Assembly (NCBI GenBank): GCA_947095585.1
Contig: OX352765.1
Coordinates: 92,774,965 to 92,838,964 of the forward strand
Length of the DNA stretch: 64,000 nucleotides
Direction of reading: 5' to 3'
Source of the DNA: Nephrocerus scutellatus
Taxonomy: Eukaryota > Arthropoda > Insecta > Diptera > Pipunculidae
Positions 10,839 through 25,700 of this stretch are shown in pieces (the stretch's first letter is position 1; every line of letters starts with the position of its first letter). The notes beneath the pieces are model-generated. The model did not search any database and was not told where the DNA came from. It saw only the letters and a list, made by a program, of their open reading frames with translations. The position numbers and the translations under genes are program-made.

Positions 10839-13800
10839 CTATAGTAATGGAAATCTAGGACTTTGTTCGCGGCTGCGTGCGTGACGGAAGCGCTCATCGG
10901 TTATATTATGACGAAGCTCTTGGTTTTGAACTTCATACTCATGCGCCAGCAATTCGTGTTGGTGGCGTTTTTCACGTTCTTCGTCAAGCTCTTTCTGGAA
11001 ATACAGAGAATAAAAAAAAAACGTAAACATTTTTCATCGGCATTTCAATGCAATGCAAATTCTCAATGCTTACCAGTAAATCCTCGTTGCGTTTCTTGAT
11101 GGAAACTATTTCCTGACTAAGTTTGCTATCGATCTGTATTTGCTCCTCAAGCTCCCGACGTGTCTTATTCAAAAGTTCCGTCATGGTGTCCGATGAGGCT
11201 TTAATGCCTATGGTGTTTTTGTAATTTTCAGCGCGCAGTTTTTCGTTATCACGTTCCAGCTGATTTGCGAATTTCTGATTATTATTTTGAACACATTTAC
11301 TTAAAAACGTTACATAAAATGTAAAAATATTACTGTTTCTTTAAAAAACTTTGTATAAAAATACTAGGTACCCTTAGATTAAAGAGAACCCTACACATCA
11401 TCGCATAACCACATCTTTTTAATGTGGATAAAAGGGTCAAGTATATTGTGTTTCAATGCTAAAGGTACCCAAAGTATTTCTACCAATTATCACTCCTCAG
11501 TTTTTAACAGTTGCATTCACAATCAGCGTTAAGCATCTGAAAAAATATGTAGGTGGTCCGTCAGCTTATAGTTGAAAGGTTGTAAGCATCCCTTAATTGT
11601 GTCTTATTGAGGAAGAGCCCAAAAATTAATACGAGTATTTGGCGCGACAGACCGTTAGGGGCCAAGTCGGAGCTATTTGCGACCATTGGTGTTGTGCGTG
11701 TTATATTTTGGAAGGGACATTTAAAAAAAAAAAACCCTAGCCCAATTGGCTGATACTGCGACCTAAAAATATCTATTTTATTGTGGGGTGTAACTAATCT
11801 TAGAGACTAACTTACTCCCTAAAGAAGGATAGTATGTCCTTATTGGCAGAGTTTCTGCCGACGAACATATTGCCTTGTGGAAAATACATCTACTTAACCA
11901 GATCAATGCTGGACAATCACAGAGAATGTGAATGTGCAGAACCTACATGATATGATAAGGGCCTGATTAACCGTTTGAATTGTCTAAGCCCTGGGATATT
12001 ATCCCAATGGGTCAGACGAAGTCTACCTTCTCACTTATTAATCAATGCTGTGTTGGCAGCCCAGTTGATACGACAGTAGTGCTCCTGTCCTAAGAACGCA
12101 GATTCTGAACCAGCCATGGCTAGTTCATCTGCATGTTCGTTGCCTGCAATTCCCTGGTGACCAGGGACCCAAACGAGTTTCACCCTGTTAAGCCCTGACA
12201 GGGATTGCAGTGCATTGTAGCAGCATTTAACTGCTTTAAAGATGATAGCGCTTTCAGTGCTGCTTGACTATCTGAAAAGATAGATCGCAGCGCCTCTAAT
12301 ACCTAATCCTAGCGCAGACCTCAATGGCATGGAGTTCCGCTTGGAAAACAGTGGGACTCATACCCATTGGTATCGAGACTTTGGTGTTGGGTCCGAATAC
12401 CCCAGCTCCCACTCCAGATTCCATCTTCGATCCGTCTGTGTACCAGATCAGCCCAGACCTTTATCGTCCAGTGCTGGAACACCATTAGACCAGATTGCTC
12501 CGTCCAATATTTTAATCCCAAATAACCTGCCGAAACAGACACAGACACTCCCCCTGAGGAGGAAGTGATGACAAGACTTTCAAGCATGGCATTAGTTGTT
12601 CGAGCCCTCGATATCTCCGCTAATGATTGCTCTTGTAATTGAGTCGTAGCCAGTGTTATCGAAAGAACCTTCAATGTCGAGGAAAGCACACTGAGCTATA
12701 TCTTTGGAACGCAAAGTTCCTTCTATCTTTTTAACTAGATAGTAAAGGGCGCCCTCTGTGTTTTTACCTTTCCTGTATGCAAACTGATTTGAGGGCTAGA
12801 CGTATCTAGCCAGGCTCTGATATAAATATCAATAAGTCTCTTCATAATTTTGAGATCAAAGGTTGTTAGACTTATAGGTCTCTTTGATTTAGGCAGCTCA
12901 CTAGGCCTATTGTCTGGTTTAGGGATTGTCATTGGCCCATACTTCATTTTCAATGATGCTAGCATTCATAGTCAATGCAGACAGCTATCGGACAATATTG
13001 ACTGAGAATTTTTGGGATAAATTGGAAGAGGTTGAGTTTGAAGCACGTGTGGTTTCAACAAGATGACACCACATGCCGCACACAGAGCTGGCCAAACAAT
13101 TGAGTTATTATGAGTTATTAAAGTTGAAGTACGGTGACCGTGTTCACCAGAAATGGACCGCCTTCTTCTCGTTATTTGACGCCTTTGGACTTATTTTGTT
13201 TGGGCCTATGTAGAGTTCACGGTTTATACCAGAGACTTTCGACGACCTCAGGACCAAGATGAACGCAAGGTTGGCTTTTCTTTCAAAAACAGAAACATTT
13301 TGGAACACTTCCAACTTCTCCATTATCCTTTTTTTAGAGTCGCTATTTTAGAGAAGTAAATTATTGACTTCTTTTATTAAGCCACGTATTTTGTGCTTTT
13401 GCAATTCGGCAGCTTTTTACCATTTTATAGTTAAATGGCTTAACAATAATATTTAACGCAACAGACCGTTGTGGTATTGGGTGTAGTTTTTTTTCGATAT
13501 TTTTTGTGTTATATATTTTTGCACACAAATGGAAGGGACCTACAATTTAAAGGGTTTACTAAAGTTTGCTACACATTCACGAGAGATGGGGCCGTGAAAA
13601 GGCTTATTTTTATTTTTCTATGATTCAAACTTCGAACCTACCACTTTAACCTTAACGCTGATTCCTGATTCGCGAACAAAACAAACAAAGTACATCTACT
13701 TGACGTTTACATCACCTTTTTTCGAATCTCATTCACTTCAGCCAGTTCAGCATTGAGTTTGTCCTTTTGAATGTCCAATTTGTCGCAGAGCTCTTGTCGT

Positions 13801-16716
13801 GCTGACAAATCAACTTTCAGCAATCGCTGGTCGTCGTATGCTTCCTCGAGTTGTCTCTCCAGGCAAGTGTTTTGCGTTGAAAGATTGGTAAGCTGCATGA
13901 CACATAAAGTGTACGAAATTTTCTCCAAACGAAAAACCTACTCTTACCTTATTTTCTAACTGTTCAATGGCGTTGTTGCGACAGCATAATTCCTTTTTAA
14001 GGGCATCGATTTCGACCTCCAATTCGCCTATTTGGCGTCTTGTTTATTTTAAAAAAAAATTTTTGGGAATTGGAAAAAAAGTAAAATTAAGAAATAATAA
14101 TAATAACTTTAGAAAAATAATAGAAAGTACTCGTCAAATTAGATAAATTAAACATTTCAATATTAAAACAACAAAAAAATAGAACGAAAAATTATCACGG
14201 CAGCGCACAACGGCAACAACATCTGAAAATGGAAATCACCGGTTGGAAGCTTCTCTTAAATCCTTCACTTAAATATTCTACACAATGATGCATTAATTTT
14301 GTATTAATTTTCCAAATGACGAGGTTGGCAAGATCATCTTAACCTTGATTAAGACAAGCTTTCTAGTTTATACTTGGGCTGTTACTTCGCACTTACTTGT
14401 ACTCAGCAGCCTCAGCCTCTAAGCTGTGATTGCTGCCTTCAAGGAGGACGGCATCATGTGATAAGCTGCGATAATGATCCAGCATCTCATCGCGTTCCTT
14501 TTCCTAAAGCGCAAAAATAAGCGTTGATTAATTAAACTGCTTGGAAGTGTGCAACTGTGTGTGTATGCTGCTCTCATACCTTATGCGTAAGCAGGTCTTC
14601 GGCCTTCTTTACTTCCTGTACATATTTTTTTAATTGCTGCTTAAGTCGTTCAATTTCCATTTCGGAATCTTTCAGTTTTCGTTTGAGTGTAATAATTTCC
14701 GCCTGGCTTTCGGCCAATTCGTTCGATAAACGTCTGTGGTCGTAAGGTCAAATTTTACAAACGAAACGAGTACATTATGTTAGGCTTAAGATAATTTTTT
14801 TACAATACAATTACAAAGCAAGCACTATAGATTATTATAAAACATTTATAACTACAAATCTGCGCAGTGGTAGTATCACCGAATAAGTCGACAGAGGCAC
14901 TCTTCGAGGAGTGCCCTTACTGTGGCTAGTCCTTCCGACACTTGAATTGGAGAGGACGAAAGCTATCGCGTATGCCGACGACGTAGTTATACTTGTGTCA
15001 GGACAGTACCCTTCCGTGATTAGTGAAGTCATGGGAAGGGCTCTGAGCAATGTTAGCTCCTGAGCGACTGGTTGTGACCTGTGGGTTCACTCTTTAAAAC
15101 TTAAATCATACTTTTCAATGCAAAGTCTAAAATATCTAACTTTGGCCTGCCCAAACGCAATGCTCAGAGCCTTACGCTTACCTCAGAAGCGAAATATCTC
15201 GGCGTAATCCTAGAAAGAAAACTGAGCTGGAAGTGGAATATAGAATTAAGGGCTAAGAAAGCATGTATTGCTACATATGCGAGTAACAAGACGATTGATA
15301 AGAAATGGGGACTGCAGCTGAGGATGGATATTTGGCTATACGCAGCGATGGTGTGTCCTATTATCTCGTATGGAGCGCTCGTCTGCCAATACCAGCCAGC
15401 TTAGCTGAATACAAAGATCAGCAGCTGTTGGCATAACTGGAGTACTACAGTCCTGTCCCACCGACGCTCTGAACACAATCCTATTCTTATTACCTCCTGC
15501 CCTATTTATTAAATACGTGCAGCGCGATCCGTCTCAGAGAATCTGGGTAGTTTGTCACTGCAATATAATGCAGTTGTTACCAATTGAGATTATACCATCT
15601 TCAACCGACAACTGCACTCCTAAACTAGTCCTAGCTTTACTATGGTGTTTCAAAGTCAGTAAGGTTGAAAGAACGGGAGATTTTTGGGTCGTTTTGATGT
15701 AACTCCGATGGATCCAAGACAGAAAATGGAGTCGGTGCTGGAGATTTTCTCTGAACACCTTAATCTTTTAATGTCCTACAAGCTACCTCATTCTGCTAGC
15801 ATTTTACATGCGGAGGTCCTAGCGTTAATGGAGACATGTAGGGCCCTATCTCATAATACCGCAATATCTGGCAGGGTTGGCTTATGCGTAGCCGCCATAT
15901 TGACGGCAATGAGAAAAAAAGAAAGTATTGGCGAAGAAGGGCACACTGGCCTTGGACCACACTGAGAGAGTATGCTGCCCTTTGAGATCCGTCAGAGAAC
16001 GTGTTCTCACATTCCATATCACCAAAGCACGGTTAAGGTGGAATGACTTCACCAATTGCACTACGTCGAGAGCGATGTGGTCTTCCTATAATAAAAACAA
16101 ATCCACCGATCTGATCTGCAGATGACGGAAAAATATTTCCAGAGTGGTTGCCATAATCACAAGCCGCTGGCCGGTGGGTAGCTACCTACCCAAACTGGAA
16201 ATCCCTCATAACACGTTTTGCAAAAGAGAGACTCTCATTCATTATCTTTGCAAATGTCCGGGCTTGGCTGGCTTCCGACTGCGCAAATTGTATAATGCCG
16301 TCTTTGCCGACCTTTGCTACAGGTTGGATATAATTAACATAACTTTCATTTCATTAGATCTCTTGAGGACTGTGGTTGCAAAATGGCGCACTCAAGCGCT
16401 GTTTGAAGCCCTCGCTAAGACGCTCTACCACCTACCTACCTTACTACAAATTAGGACATCGAAAGGGTAATTGCTTGCAGTGAAAGCGTACTCGAACCTT
16501 TTATGCGAATTGGATCAGAATTTTTTCACCAAATTGTTTAACTTTTTTAATTAATAATAAAATCGCTTATAACATTCGTCTATCACATACCCATTTTCTT
16601 CCATGGCTACTTCACGGCTCAACTTCAAAGCGGCAAGTTGTTGACGTAGAGTTTTACTCTCCGTTGAGGTCTCATGAAGTTCAGAATCTCGTTCACGGTT
16701 CTTAAACGTTATGTTT
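10839..16716 (-). CDS. Cep135: Cep135 exons 11-17 (C-terminal part)
   Basis: Exons 5' to 3': 16716-16591, 14733-14580, 14503-14397, 14038-13948, 13892-13716, 11274-11074 and 10994-10839. The exon 10 remainder (GA) joins exon 11's first base to give a Glu codon, and the frame continues correctly across the 32.3-kb intron. Exon 13 holds the conserved ERDEMLDHYRSLSHDA segment. The protein ends HARSREQSPRFPLL with stop TAG at 10839-10841. Introns 11 and 15 carry LINE and transposase debris. Confidence 0.9.
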
Positions 16717-19700
16717 CTGGAAAGAAAAAGCAAAATATGTAATTGGTATTTATTTCTAGAAAAGCAAGCGGACGAGTATGGAAATGGCAATCAGCAGAGT
16801 AAGATCCGTTGCTTACTCGACATACGATTAGGTGCCTCAAAAGTCGTTACGATCGTTACGATTAGGAAACGTGAAATTAGCATATTTTCTCATAGAAGCT
16901 CACCTAACACTAAACATAACTGAGGGTCTTAACCTTCCTAAAAAAAATCTCTTAACCGCTTCCGATTTCGAACTGATGTCATTCATATTGCGCGGTGCCG
17001 CCGCCTGTACTTTTGAACAGTCGAATCCTCTATGGGACTGAACTACTTTCGTATTCGTCAAGCAGCTAGAGTATTGAATGATCTCAACATTCATAAATCT
17101 TTTGGGCCTGATGATGCTACCATACTTTGCTGTCGCCAACAAGCATGGACAAAGTTACCAGAGCGATATGTCGGCTTAAAAACAATGTGGCCTCGAATCA
17201 GATAGCATCCCAGCGAAGTTGATTGAATCTGGAGGGGCCGCATTACACCAAGCAAGAACTAATAGTGCAAGTATGGGAGGGAGAAACGACGTCAAAAGAT
17301 CGGCTCAGAAAGATATACGACAACCAGGCGGGGATGCAAAACTGGATGACACTGACTCGAAATCGAGCCCGGTGATGATATAACTTTCCGGAGGCTTGGA
17401 TCTAACCTCGGATGTAAAACCAAATATGATAATTATGTATTCAAAATGTTTGAGATTTTGCTTTTCCAGAGGACCTATAATATATAACTGGATAACAACA
17501 GTTTCATATAGATCTTTCCAGGTGGATGGTTGATCAATGCCACAATATTTTTAAGTTCTTAATAACTGCCATCGCTATTACATTCGTATAATGTATTCTA
17601 AGCTGAATTTGAACTTTTGCATTTTGTCAAACGAATTCCGTCTAATGGTTGTACAAAAAAAAAAAAGGTTTATATGCAAATTACTCCTGCAAGCTGTGCT
17701 GCGATGATCATGTTTTTGTCTGTGATTTAATTTATTTAATAAATTGTTCATATCTTTGTTTTTACTTTTGCTTTAACATAAGTAATCACATATGCAAATC
17801 ACTCTGTTGCCGGGAAGTGGTTATTATGAGGTAACTGAACTTTGTTGTCATCAGCATGCTCGTACCTTGCTGAGATGTTGATGTTGATTTTGCTGATTAT
17901 ATGCGCATTTTAATGTGCATTTTGTACTTTGCCTTCAGCCACTTTATGCCACTTGTGCTTTTTGTTTCCCCGCAGTGGTGTTGGTTGTATTGTCGAGATT
18001 CTTTCTTTCTTTCTTTAGTTCTAGGGAAGTGTAGAGGATTTGTTAACAATCGTACTGTACTAGTCTCCTCGTTGCCAATATGGCCATTATTTGATGGGAC
18101 TGCAAATTGACATTGCCCACATGTGCTGCGCTTGGTAATGAAACGACATTTACGTGAATTGCATTTTCTGCCTGAAATACGAGACATAAGTTCATGAGTC
18201 CACAATATTGAACACAAACACTACAACAGTTGTTTTTTCCACGACTGTATCGTGGCGGATAAATGATTTCTGTTAAAAACAGTTCCCATGTGTACTCCGC
18301 ATGCAACTCCCTTATTGATTTTCTGCAGATGAATTCATTCTTAAGGCATACACGGTTTTATAATAATTCCTTTTCGAAAATTTTCACAAGGCATACCTCA
18401 AGGTTCAGTACTAGGTCCAATTTTAATTTCACTTTGAAATTCTCGAGGTTGTGTGCACGATTGAGTACTTCCTTAAAAACAAACAATACACTCTTGCCAC
18501 CTTGACATAGAATGCGCCTTCAAAAGTGTTCATATTAACGTCATTCAGGAGGATCTCACTCAAATGGGGGGTTAGAGCAACTCCAAAAACAGTGGATCAT
18601 CTCTATGCTAGGCAGCAGAGAAATCCATGTTACACAGTGGTAACATGATCAAATCAGTCAACAGAGGCACTCCCCAGTGAGGGGTTATATCGACGTTGTT
18701 ATGGCTGATGGTTATAAAAAAGGTCCTTAAGATATTTGAGCTGGACGGGACGACAGCTGAAGCGTATGCAGACTACGTGGTGATACTTGTGTCAGGACAG
18801 TACCCTTTTGTGATTGTTGAAGTCTTGGAAAGGGCTCAGCGCAAGGTAAGCTCCTGGGCTACCAGTTGTGGACTAGGAGTTAACTCTAGGAAAACTTAAA
18901 TGGTACTTTTTACCGCTTGGTCCAAAATACCGGTTTTTTCCCTCCCAAAGCTTAATGGCCAGAGACTTGCACTTACCTCAGAGGCTAAATATCTCAGCGT
19001 GATCCTTGATAGGAAACTCAGCTAGAAGTCAAATATAGAATTCAGGGTTAAGAAGCATGTATTGCCTTATACGCCTCTAACAAAACCATCGTTAAGAAAT
19101 GGGGCCAGCAGCCAAAATCTGGCAATTCTTCTTGTTTTGCAAAGACCCGAGATGGAAATGCACTTTGTCTGAAAAGATGATTTTTAGACCAAAATCGACT
19201 TCATTATCAAGCTGGTCTATGGCACACGCATAGAACTGATATCGAAGCGGGTGGTCATTTGTTTCCAAGCCTGAATCATCTGGACGTTGTAAGCAAATAA
19301 TCCGATGTTTTTGTGCAGTATTCTGCTCAGGCTGGTGCCACAAATGGTCAGTTGCTGCGGTTGGCGTCAATTTGAGGTCTATGGATTTTGTCCCACACTA
19401 TGGGTCGCAATATTCTCAGGCCTCCGACCTGCCTGAGCTCAAGGACCACTTCTGTTATCCAATAGCAAGCCTTTCTCAGGAATTTACTTAACCAATTTCA
19501 CCACAGCGGTTCCGCTTGGCGATCTTTCACGACCCAAATTTATTTTCACTAGGGCAACCCTGCGAGACCTATTGTACAGAGCGCAGAGGACGCTACCTCC
19601 ACTTCTCTTGGATTGGGTTGGATGTCGGCCACACCCTAGTCTAGATACCAGTATCGAACTGCATTGCTCTTATTAAGGTGTCGTTCAGGTATTATTACTG

Positions 19701-22700
19701 CAGTATCTCCAGTTAGTATCCCGATTACCCAAAGTCATTTTAAAGTGTCGGATACCTTTGTCTGTTGCCCTTCTAGCAATATGGCACTGGCACGTTGCAC
19801 GAGTCCGACAGACAGCTCGCTTTTTCTATTTGCATCTAGTGCTCTCTCAAAGTACTGAGGATTCGGATAAAATGCTTCCGAAATTATACCATTTGCAATA
19901 GAGGCTGACCGAGCCAAACGGTTTCTAGTCAGATCAAGAATGACCTTATCGGTCCTTGAAACTCCGGAAGCATCCAGGAGTTTCAGATTCGACAAATAAT
20001 GCCTATAATTGGAATGTTCGCTTCTATACATATCCATAAACGCTCTAATGTTTTTCCTCTCGAGGACGCGGAATTTTAACATATATGAACGACTGATGTT
20101 CCACCGTATTGGACACGCATACGTTAAAATTATTGGTAACAAAGGATCTTCACCTCTCATCTCAGATGGCGTGAATAAAATAGCTTTTTCAGTGTCATAG
20201 AAGCAGCTCTATCTTTTTCAGAGTGGTATTTACGTGTTTATTGTAAAGCAAAAATGTATCCAAATAAAGAACCCCAATACCGCACTACCTTCTTTGTTTG
20301 AATTTGAAACCCCTTTACACCAGTTATCTGTAGATTGATAATAAAAAAATAAAGCAAATCGGGGAATTGTAAAAAATCTAGACATTTTAATCAACAAAAC
20401 ACACACATGGGATGATTACATTATTTATGATGTTTCCAAAATAGGGTCTATGGCCCACTTCGTGCAACAATAAAATAGTAACAAATAATAAAGTCTCCCT
20501 GCATTATATAACTTCTAGTCCAGCACTGGATTTAAAGTACATTACATATACTTGTCCTACCGTATAACTTTCAAGTTTATAACCGAAGCACTATACTGCT
20601 ATAACCTTTATCCACACACACATTGAAATCGATTTCCTTGAGATCTTTTCGAATTATAAACAAATATATAGCATAACGCTTAACTTTTTTTGTTCGTTTT
20701 GTGTATTTAGATTGCCACAGCTGAGAGTACCTGTTCCTTATTGTACTCCTCATTTTGCGACCTTAAATAAGCTGCATGTTAACTGCAAATTGGAAGTAGG
20801 TTCGTTACGAACGAAGAAACATTTGCCATGAACCTTTTTGAACAACAGACGGACAGACAGTTCGTTAAATCGTTAGATATCGAAATCGTGTCTTTCCGCA
20901 ACGATATTTGTGTCGTTGTTGTACACCAACAGTACATACTTAATACATGAACTTTTGGTTTGTTGGGCGTTTTGTGCATGGTGGCTTCGTGACGGTAAAT
21001 TAAAATTAGATTAGTTAAGACAGACAACTAACGAAGTTTTAAAATCGAAAGTAAAACAATTAAATTTCATATTTATTATGCATATACAGGATGACATACA
21101 CTCAAATAGTTATTTTGTTTTATAATTTCTGACTTTTTGTTCTTCAGTTATGATGAACGGATGCATGTTTGTCGCTACGAGGGTTGCACGATATTTATTT
21201 ATGGCAATTCATTTGTTCATTGACGTTTGTTTCACCCATGAAGTTTAACATTTTTGACAGTAATCGCACTGAAAAAGTTAAAAACATTTCCAATATTTGT
21301 TTTGTTAAAAAAAAAGAGTGTCCGCACAAATTGGTATTTGTAGACAGTCAATATGAAAGATATTCATGGGACCATCAACAGCTCGAAACTTATTAAAAAG
21401 CGGCAAACAGAATTTTTTTCGGTTAGCCAAATCCTGGATATTACCATCGTATAGGTACCAGGACATAAAAACATAGAGGGCAACAAGAGAGCGCGTGAAT
21501 TGGCACTGGCTCACTGGAAAGAGTTAGCTGCCGAATGAGCTCAGTGTAGGAACAAACTCTCTTTCTTCACTACTAGGTCACAACTATAGTGCAGCAGTCT
21601 GACCAAACGCGCCATATTCAGAGCGTTACGGCCCTCCTACAAAAAAGCAGAACAACAGAGTTGATATCAAGATCTCGGAAGGATATTGCCAGAGTTATGG
21701 CTATCAGTACGGGTCACTTGGCTGGTGGGCAGCAACTCTGCTAAACTGGATATTCCACACAACATCTTCTGCAGGAGGTAAATGGGGAAGAAACTCTGAT
21801 CCACTATTGTTGTAGATTTCCGGCGCTAGTAGGATCCAGACTGCCCACTTTGAGCTAACCATTATTTTTCTATTATTCCTCTACTATAAGAAAAGGAGCA
21901 GGGTATGCTGTGTCGGAAACACGGCCGTAGGTTTCGATCGTGACAACCTCTGCCTGGGACGAAAGAAACAAAGATCTTCTTGTATGTGGAACGGATAGCC
22001 GAACGAACATCTGGTATAGTTTCCAAATTTCCAGATCCTAATGACCATATCCCAGAATTTCCATAGGAAGAAGTCTTATAGTCGGATCTTAGTCCTACAT
22101 TCCGAATTTCAAGCGCATCACTCAAGAAATTACATTTTTCCAGAAATGATCATATTCCAGAATTTTCATAGGAACAAGTCTTATAGTCGCATCTTAGTCC
22201 TACATACCGAATTTCATACGAATCGCTTGAGAAATTGCTTTGTTTCCAAAATAGTTTCAACAGGGTCTCACTACATTTTGAACTTTTTGAACATGTACCC
22301 CTTTAAACGTTGTAGTGAGAAGTTATCACGTGAAAATCAATAAAAATTTGTTTCAAACGATAAACAGTTGTCCATAATACTTTCTCGCAATAAATATCAA
22401 GCAACCCTCGTATGACCTAAAGGCATAGCGCATTTGCACAACATTTCCATCATTGGTGGTGCTAGTGAGCTAGTGACATTTTGCACTTTAGGCTCACACC
22501 ATTCTGTGTGCAGTGTTCGTCATGGCCAGACGATGCTAGCAAGTACATACATGTAAATATTGGACTACTATAGTAGCGCGAAGCCTGACTTAAATTGCAT
22601 TCCACTAACATTAGTCCTACACCTACCTACAGGTTAAATACTGAAGACAGTAACTGGAAACATTTTTATGCTTCATTACTACTACCTGCATTGTGAGCGT

Positions 22701-25700
22701 TGATTTGATTGGCTTTGTTTTTTTGTCTTATATCTTCAACTGCAGTAAAAGAACAACACAAAATTATGCACACGTAAGTGCACTCGTACTGCACAAAATA
22801 ATGGTAATGAACAAAAACTTCACTTGAATCGCAACTAGCAAAGGAGCTACGATTTTTTTCCTTGGTCCGAGTGTTCAGTTCATTTATGAATTGCCGTGAA
22901 CATGATTTGAGACAATAAAACCATTTTCATTACTCAGTCACATCTAATAAGCCACTTATATAATGGTTTGGTTCTTCCATTTTCCAACGTATAGCAGAAT
23001 TGTTTTTCATATTCAATAACTCATACAGAAGATGCCTCGAATTAATGCAATCCAAAATGTTAAAATTGTACCCATCACCCCGAATTAGGTTCCGTTTTTA
23101 ATGAACCACAAATGACTCATCTTTCAGTGTTTTCCCACTAAACATCTTAGTATGAGTGCACGGGTTCAAGATCAATGCGAACCCATTAAGCAAGACACTA
23201 TACTTAACTAAGATGTACACGTCCATTCAGATTGAATTAACCCTATCAATTATATACATTATATATATTATATGTATGTAGATATGGATATGTATTATAT
23301 TGTCATTCTCATCATCAACAAACACAAATGTTTGCAGCCTTCTATTCATTCATAGACTTAAGTTGATAATATTGTTAAGTGCAAATACAAACAATAGCTC
23401 AATATATAAATGAACATTAAAAAAAGGTTCACACACACACGTCACAGTTAAAAAAATTACATTTGATTTTGGTTAAGTTGGACATTCAACCTCCGCCAAC
23501 GCCAACCGTCGATGACGGTTATTAAGCATTCGTAAAAAAGTTCTCTTACCACGTACATAACAGCAATGAGATTGTTCACAAAACGATTGTAATAAGAGGG
23601 TCAGTTATTGATTAATAATTTATGCTAATAGCCTTGAATTGTGCCAAAGACCCCATTGGCTCTATACGGTTAATGACAGTTGGTTGAAGCGTTTTTTAAA
23701 CTAATTTGATTTGATGCTTTATGCCAAAAACCGATTGATTATTACTTGTAAAGGTAAAACAAAGAGTTTAGTGGTGTTGTTTTATAAGGTACATATATTT
23801 ACTGACTTCAATCGAAAAAATAATATATCTCCGCTGTACAGATTCCCCGGCTTTGTCTACATAGAAATCCTCTTCCTCTTCTTGTAATGAAATTTTCCGT
23901 AAACAAACATTTTTTTAAATGAATCCTATTTAGGCGCGTTAAGAGTAACCTTTTAAGGGAGCGCCACATTTTGGTTGGTCACTTTTGATGCTGCAAAAGA
24001 GACGATCAAGTGTGAGTATTGATTATCCCAAGTGAGCATTCTAAATGATCCAAAACTGACGACAATAGTGATGACCAAAGTGACGATCCAAAACCGACGA
24101 CGACCACTTTGATATCGTTTAAGTCGTGATTATAGTATTTTAGTAACTATAGGGCCTGCTTTTTTGAATCACTATCCGACGAAGTCTGTCAAGGTTCTTC
24201 AAATCCATAAAGTTGCTCATAACATCCAAGCTGCTGGTGAATAAGAGAATGGTTATACCAGTACTTACACATGGATCCGAGACTTGGGTGCTTAGAAAAA
24301 AGCATTCGAAATCGGTACAAAACCTGTGAAGATTTTTTGCGGGAGGCCAAGACCGGACCACAGTTGTATAGCCAAATATGATGATGATCTTACGAAGATA
24401 TTGAATACGAAGGAATAAAGCAACATAAATCCTGGTGTTCTAATTCATCTTCCCAGGTTTGGTGAGGCCTGCCCTCTTATAGAGGACTGTTCCTCTCCTT
24501 GTTACATCTAGTCTCTGAACTCTGATCACTTTTTTCGACGCCAGGTTGAAAAGGATGCGCACCAGTTCATCCTCTCATCGGGGCTCGTTATAGATGTATA
24601 ATAGGCTTGATAATGATCCGGATATCTTAACTTGGCTTATAACATTGGTCATGGTCAATCTACATAATTGTATTAGTTTATTTGGGATACCGAATTCCTT
24701 ATGCCTTCATTAAGTTCTATACTCTGGCTATGCTATCATGCAGTTTTAAAGTCTATAAACAGATGCTGTAGTGAGTTTTGGAACTCTAGACTTTTTTCCA
24801 TCGCCTGCGTAAGGGTGAAAATGAAGAAAGAAGAAAGAAGTCACACTGATGGGGGCCAATAATGACTTTAACTTATAGGGCTAAACTGTCTTAAAGGATA
24901 GAGAGGAAAATCTTATACGCGATACACCACGATAATTGGTGCACGTTGTGATATATCCTAATTTTATATAGGATACATGATGCCTCTTCTGAAGTCTTAT
25001 GGCATCGTTGTTTTTTCCTTTCATCATCATCATCATATTTGGCTCTATAACCGGCGTCCGGTCCTGGGCTACCTCAAAAAGTCTCTCCACCGGTCCCTTC
25101 CTTCCATACTTGCATTATAATTCATAAATTCCTTGGTGTAATACTGGCCCTTCAGATTTGATCAGCTCCGATGGGATACCGATTGATCGCTCTGCTTACT
25201 TTGTCTATGCTTGGTGGTGGCAGCATTCATAGTCGACTATTGGTGGAGCTTCCTGTAGGTCTGCGACCGTTTATGATGCTTAGGTTCTTAAATTGGCCCC
25301 GTACGCGAAGGGTGCAAAGCCGGTAATTATTGTTTTAAAGTCAATAACGGTGGTTTTTTTTCGTTACTGACTTCAAAGCACACCCCGAGCACAATACGTC
25401 CTGCATTACAGCTCTAATTGCGGGCTTAAATGTTGTGAGCACTCAATGTCAGGGGCCAATTTTGATCTCCCGCTATTAACGCGTGTCGCGAGTGGCGCGT
25501 GGGATGCATGGAAAAATGAAAATACTTTGAAATAGACCCGACCTCAAAAACAGATATTTTGGCGACTATTACCAAATAGCTGTGACTGTGTGGTGATATA
25601 CATAAAGTTTTTACCCGAAAAAAGAAGTTTTTTTTACATTTACTTGTTTATGGTATGAAGAGATAATTTAATTAAAAACAGGTCCTTCACAATAATGTGG

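Larger units (their letters stand above)
21176..22412 (+). mobile_element. mariner-like element with TA duplication, carrying LINE debris
   Basis: The left end reads TA-CGAGGGTTGCacGATATTTATT. The right end, in reverse complement, reads TA-CGAGGGTTGCttGATATTTATT. Both are flanked by the TA expected of mariner insertions. The internal length (about 1.23 kb) is near that of a full mariner, but I find no transposase frame. Instead the inside holds a LINE RNase H/3' relic (21430-21860) and a 103-bp tandem duplication (about 22045-22250). It is therefore a non-autonomous or heavily rearranged copy. Confidence 0.65.

Noticed and set aside
17897..18306. Overlapping minus-strand frames with Cys and basic residues
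   Set aside because: No splice context, no known domain, and surrounded by retroelement relics.
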